Translations under genes and position numbers: made by a program
The notes under the pieces: model-generated
Seen by the model: only the letters and a program-made list of their open reading frames with translations
Databases searched by the model: none
What the model was told of the DNA's origin: nothing
From: Candidatus Levyibacteriota bacterium
GTDB taxonomy: Bacteria; Patescibacteriota; Microgenomatia; Levybacterales; UBA12049
Assembly (NCBI GenBank): GCA_023245515.1
Contig: JAHFKE010000062.1
Location: 1-6,469, forward strand
Length of the DNA stretch: 6,469 nucleotides
Reading direction: 5' to 3'
Shown here: positions 4,532 through 6,469 of the stretch, piece after piece
How positions within the stretch are numbered: position 1 is the stretch's first letter
Layout: every line of letters begins with the position of its first letter

Positions 4532-5938
4532 ATGAAGAAAAAAGGCTTTTCAGATGTAGTTCTCGGTCTTCAATATGGCGACGAAGGAAAAGCTCGCGTT
4601 GTTGACTATTTGGCAAAGAATTACGATATCATCGCCCGCTTTAATGGTGGAGCTAATGCGGGACATACGATAAAGAACGAGAAAGGCAATATCTCTCTCA
4701 ATCAGATCCCCTCAGGCATCTTCTATCCGGACAAAACCCTCTATATCGGCTCGGGGTGCGTCGTAAATGTTGAGAAACTCGCTTCCGAAATTGAAAAATT
4801 AAAGAAAATCGGAATTGACCTCAAGCATAGGCTCAGAATTTCATGTCAGGCCAGCATTATCCAGCCCCACCATATTTTGATGGATGAACTACTTGGTAAA
4901 GTAATTGGAACGACGAAGAATGGCATCGGCCCCTGCTATTCGGACCGCGCTATCCGCATGCATGGTAAGCACAAAGCAGTCGTTAGTATGGGAGATCTAC
5001 ATCATGATAAAAATAACTCATTCAAAACTATAGAAGAGAATCTAAAGTATGTAAGAAAAACTTATAAGTTTAGTATTAAAAACTACAAAGAACGCATAGA
5101 TAACTTAAAAGCTGCCTTTAGTAAGATAGAGAAATTTATCGAACCCGATCCTTTATATATGGAAAAGCGTGTCGAAGAAGGAGCAAGTGTACTTTTTGAA
5201 GGAGCGCAATCGGTCATGCTTGATGTGGTAAAAGGCTCCGTACCATTTGTTACATCCAGCAATACCACTGCAGCCGCAGCCTATGTAGGAGGAGATTTAT
5301 CTCAGAAGTACCACAGAAAGACAATCGGCGTTGCCAAAGCACTTATGTCCCGAGTTGGCAATGGCCCTTTTGTCTCGGAATTCGGGGGAGTTCTTTCAGA
5401 AAAGTATTGTATGGCTCTAAGAAATGGTCAATCTGCACATTCCAAAACATATGAGGCTGGGAAGAATGTTAACAAACTCCTTATATCCGGCAGTCCACTT
5501 GAAACCGGAATAGCCCTCCGAATTTTGTCAGGCGAATATGGAACAGTGACTCAAAGACCCCGCAGAATAGGTATCTTTGACTTAGTACAGCTCGCGTATG
5601 CGACAAAAATGAATGGCGTAGATGAACTCGTGATCAACAAGTGCGATCTTCTTAGAGAATACGCTCGTACACAAACAAAGAAAATACCCCTTGTTACAAG
5701 ATACACCCTACACCGGAAACAAATTGACTATGTGCCCGCTTCAATAACGGCACACTACAATGTAAAGCCACAGATTGAATATAGAGAATCTTTCACAGAA
5801 GATCTGGTAAATGTTAGATCATTTAACAAGCTCCCCAAAACACTGAAAGGTCTAGTTAGAGAGGTCGAGAGAACAACCGCTTGCAAAGTAGTAGGGTTGG
5901 GTGTAGGACCTGAGAGAAAACAATATATTTCTATCTGA
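4532..5938 (+). CDS. purA: Adenylosuccinate synthetase (PurA), variant with active-site substitutions and an insertion
   Basis: PurA joins IMP and aspartate, using GTP, to form adenylosuccinate on the way to AMP in the cytoplasm. From the ATG at 4532 the protein has 468 residues, longer than the usual 425-435. The P-loop is QYGDEGKAR (14-22), keeping the catalytic Asp17 and Lys20; GGANAGHT at 39-46 keeps catalytic His45. The IMP loop is GTTKNGIGPCYSDR (126-139), then EGAQSVMLD (223-231), PFVTSSN (238-244), TVTQRPRRIG (338-347) and the guanine-binding NKCD (369-372). Departures from the common forms are GKG to GKA, a missing Arg in TxRGIGP, EGAQG to EGAQS and GRPRR to QRPRR. About 35-40 extra residues lie between SEFGG (282-286) and GEYGT (334-338). 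The start is a choice between this ATG and a TTG one codon upstream. Its end overlaps rodA by 8 nt. Confidence 0.93.
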   Translation: MKKKGFSDVVLGLQYGDEGKARVVDYLAKNYDIIARFNGGANAGHTIKNEKGNISLNQIPSGIFYPDKTLYIGSGCVVNVEKLASEIEKLKKIGIDLKHRLRISCQASIIQPHHILMDELLGKVIGTTKNGIGPCYSDRAIRMHGKHKAVVSMGDLHHDKNNSFKTIEENLKYVRKTYKFSIKNYKERIDNLKAAFSKIEKFIEPDPLYMEKRVEEGASVLFEGAQSVMLDVVKGSVPFVTSSNTTAAAAYVGGDLSQKYHRKTIGVAKALMSRVGNGPFVSEFGGVLSEKYCMALRNGQSAHSKTYEAGKNVNKLLISGSPLETGIALRILSGEYGTVTQRPRRIGIFDLVQLAYATKMNGVDELVINKCDLLREYARTQTKKIPLVTRYTLHRKQIDYVPASITAHYNVKPQIEYRESFTEDLVNVRSFNKLPKTLKGLVREVERTTACKVVGLGVGPERKQYISI

Positions 5939-6469
5939 TCTGCAAAACATCCCTATTTCGTTGAGAAAGACTTAAAGAAGAAAGAATACCTAGAAAAATA
6001 AAGTTTGAAATCAAAGAATTGCCTCCGAATGAAACGAAAGGAAGCGTGATGCCGATAATCGGAACCACTCCGATATTCATCCCTATATTTACCAATCCCT
6101 GAAAAAGAATGAAACCAAAAGCACATAGCACAAAAATTCTGCTGAATAAATCATTCGTGTCTTTAAAGATGACATATATTCGATAACAAAGAAGCAGGAG
6201 TATCACCACGACAATAGTTGCTCCGACAAAACCTAAACCTTCTGCAATAGTTGCGAAGATAAAATCTGTATGACGCTCTGGAAGGAATCTGAGTATGGAC
6301 TGCGTTCCCTGAGACAATCCTTTCCCACCAAATGATCCTGATCCCACAGCAATAATAGCTTGAATACTGTTATACGAGGTACCCAAGGGATCTGAGGCTG
6401 GATGCAAAAATGCTAGAACCCTCTGTCTTTGATAGTCGTGTAGCATTGTCCAAATTAGAGGAGAGACGA
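5931..6469 (-). CDS. rodA: Peptidoglycan glycosyltransferase RodA (SEDS family), C-terminal 178 residues (5' end beyond the right edge)
   Basis: RodA polymerises lipid II into glycan strands for lateral wall growth, working with a class B penicillin-binding protein in the elongasome. The reading frame is open through position 6469, so the N-terminal transmembrane half is outside the window; the ATG at 6446 is internal, not the start. Visible landmarks are LHDYQRQRVLAFLHP, the SDPLGTSYN loop, the GKG-GTQS segment, and PERHTDFIF, whose Asp is the essential catalytic residue of SEDS enzymes. Four hydrophobic segments follow, with the PFVSFGGNSL signature before the last helix. LHDYQRQRV and PERHTDFIF are RodA-type rather than FtsW-type. 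The usual AEELG after HTDFIF reads AEGLG here, a substitution of one conserved acidic residue. The gene converges on purA with an 8-nt overlap of coding ends. Confidence 0.95.
   Translation of the reverse strand, partial: VSPLIWTMLHDYQRQRVLAFLHPASDPLGTSYNSIQAIIAVGSGSFGGKGLSQGTQSILRFLPERHTDFIFATIAEGLGFVGATIVVVILLLLCYRIYVIFKDTNDLFSRIFVLCAFGFILFQGLVNIGMNIGVVPIIGITLPFVSFGGNSLISNFIFLGILSSLSLSQRNRDVLQIR

Noticed and set aside
4532..5938. The purA-like gene as phage-type PurZ (2-aminoadenine synthesis)
   Set aside because: The catalytic Asp of GDEGK, which PurZ enzymes replace, is retained, and the neighbours are chromosomal housekeeping genes.
5936..5938. TGA recoded as glycine, as in some candidate phyla
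   Set aside because: purA ends at this TGA directly after the family's normal C-terminal GPER segment, and no gene in the window has an internal TGA.
1..6469. A parS site near parB, tRNA genes and mobile elements
   Set aside because: Reading both strands, I saw no TGTTTCACGTGAAACA-like palindrome, no tRNA-like T-loop pattern and no transposase or terminal inverted repeats; a computational scan would be needed to exclude degenerate parS sites.

Overview
This window looks like a dense, AT-rich chromosomal segment from a small-genome bacterium. It encodes bL21, bL27, ParB, RodA, signal peptidase I and PurA, so it is bacterial and not archaeal, phage or plasmid. The compact layout, overlapping genes, mostly missing Shine-Dalgarno sites, compositionally odd glycosyltransferases and short heptamer repeats suggest the Candidate Phyla Radiation (Patescibacteria, perhaps Microgenomates). 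That placement is an inference from style; there is no rRNA gene here to test it. The standard bacterial code fits: TAA, TAG and TGA all end genes at family-appropriate places.

Layout. Positions 1-2224 form a minus-strand surface-sugar block: a GT4 glycosyltransferase, a GT2 dolichyl-phosphate-mannose-synthase-like enzyme, and the N-terminal part of a class I SAM methyltransferase that runs off the left edge. Divergent from it is lepB (signal peptidase I, 2288-2857, +). Convergent to lepB is a minus-strand block: rplU (bL21), then rpmA (bL27) overlapping parB by 8 nt. Divergent from rplU is a purA-type adenylosuccinate synthetase (4532-5938, +). Its end overlaps by 8 nt the convergent 3' end of rodA, whose 5' part lies beyond the right edge. 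No tRNA, rRNA, CRISPR, insertion sequence or convincing rho-independent terminator was seen. No gene-free stretch exceeds 300 bases.

Regulation. Good sigma70-type promoters sit in front of GT4, lepB, rplU, rpmA and purA. For GT4, lepB and rplU the -10 box lies so close to the start codon that the predicted transcript begins at or one base before the A of the ATG, so these mRNAs look leaderless; purA would have a leader of about 6 nt. Only rpmA and parB have clear Shine-Dalgarno sites. The GT4 and lepB promoters face away from each other and share a single -35 heptamer.

Unexplained structure. A perfect 4-copy heptamer tandem repeat lies inside the GT4 coding region and could shift its frame if copy number changes. 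More degenerate tracts with a 7-bp period sit exactly at the stop codons of GT4, lepB, parB and rplU, the four complete genes that are followed by intergenic space. The tightly packed genes lack them. This is the most unusual pattern in the window.

How the genes work together: GT4, GT2 and the methyltransferase probably build or modify a surface glycan or glycolipid; RodA polymerises peptidoglycan; LepB processes exported proteins; rplU/rpmA supply the 50S subunit and ParB serves chromosome segregation. PurA makes the AMP precursor from IMP.
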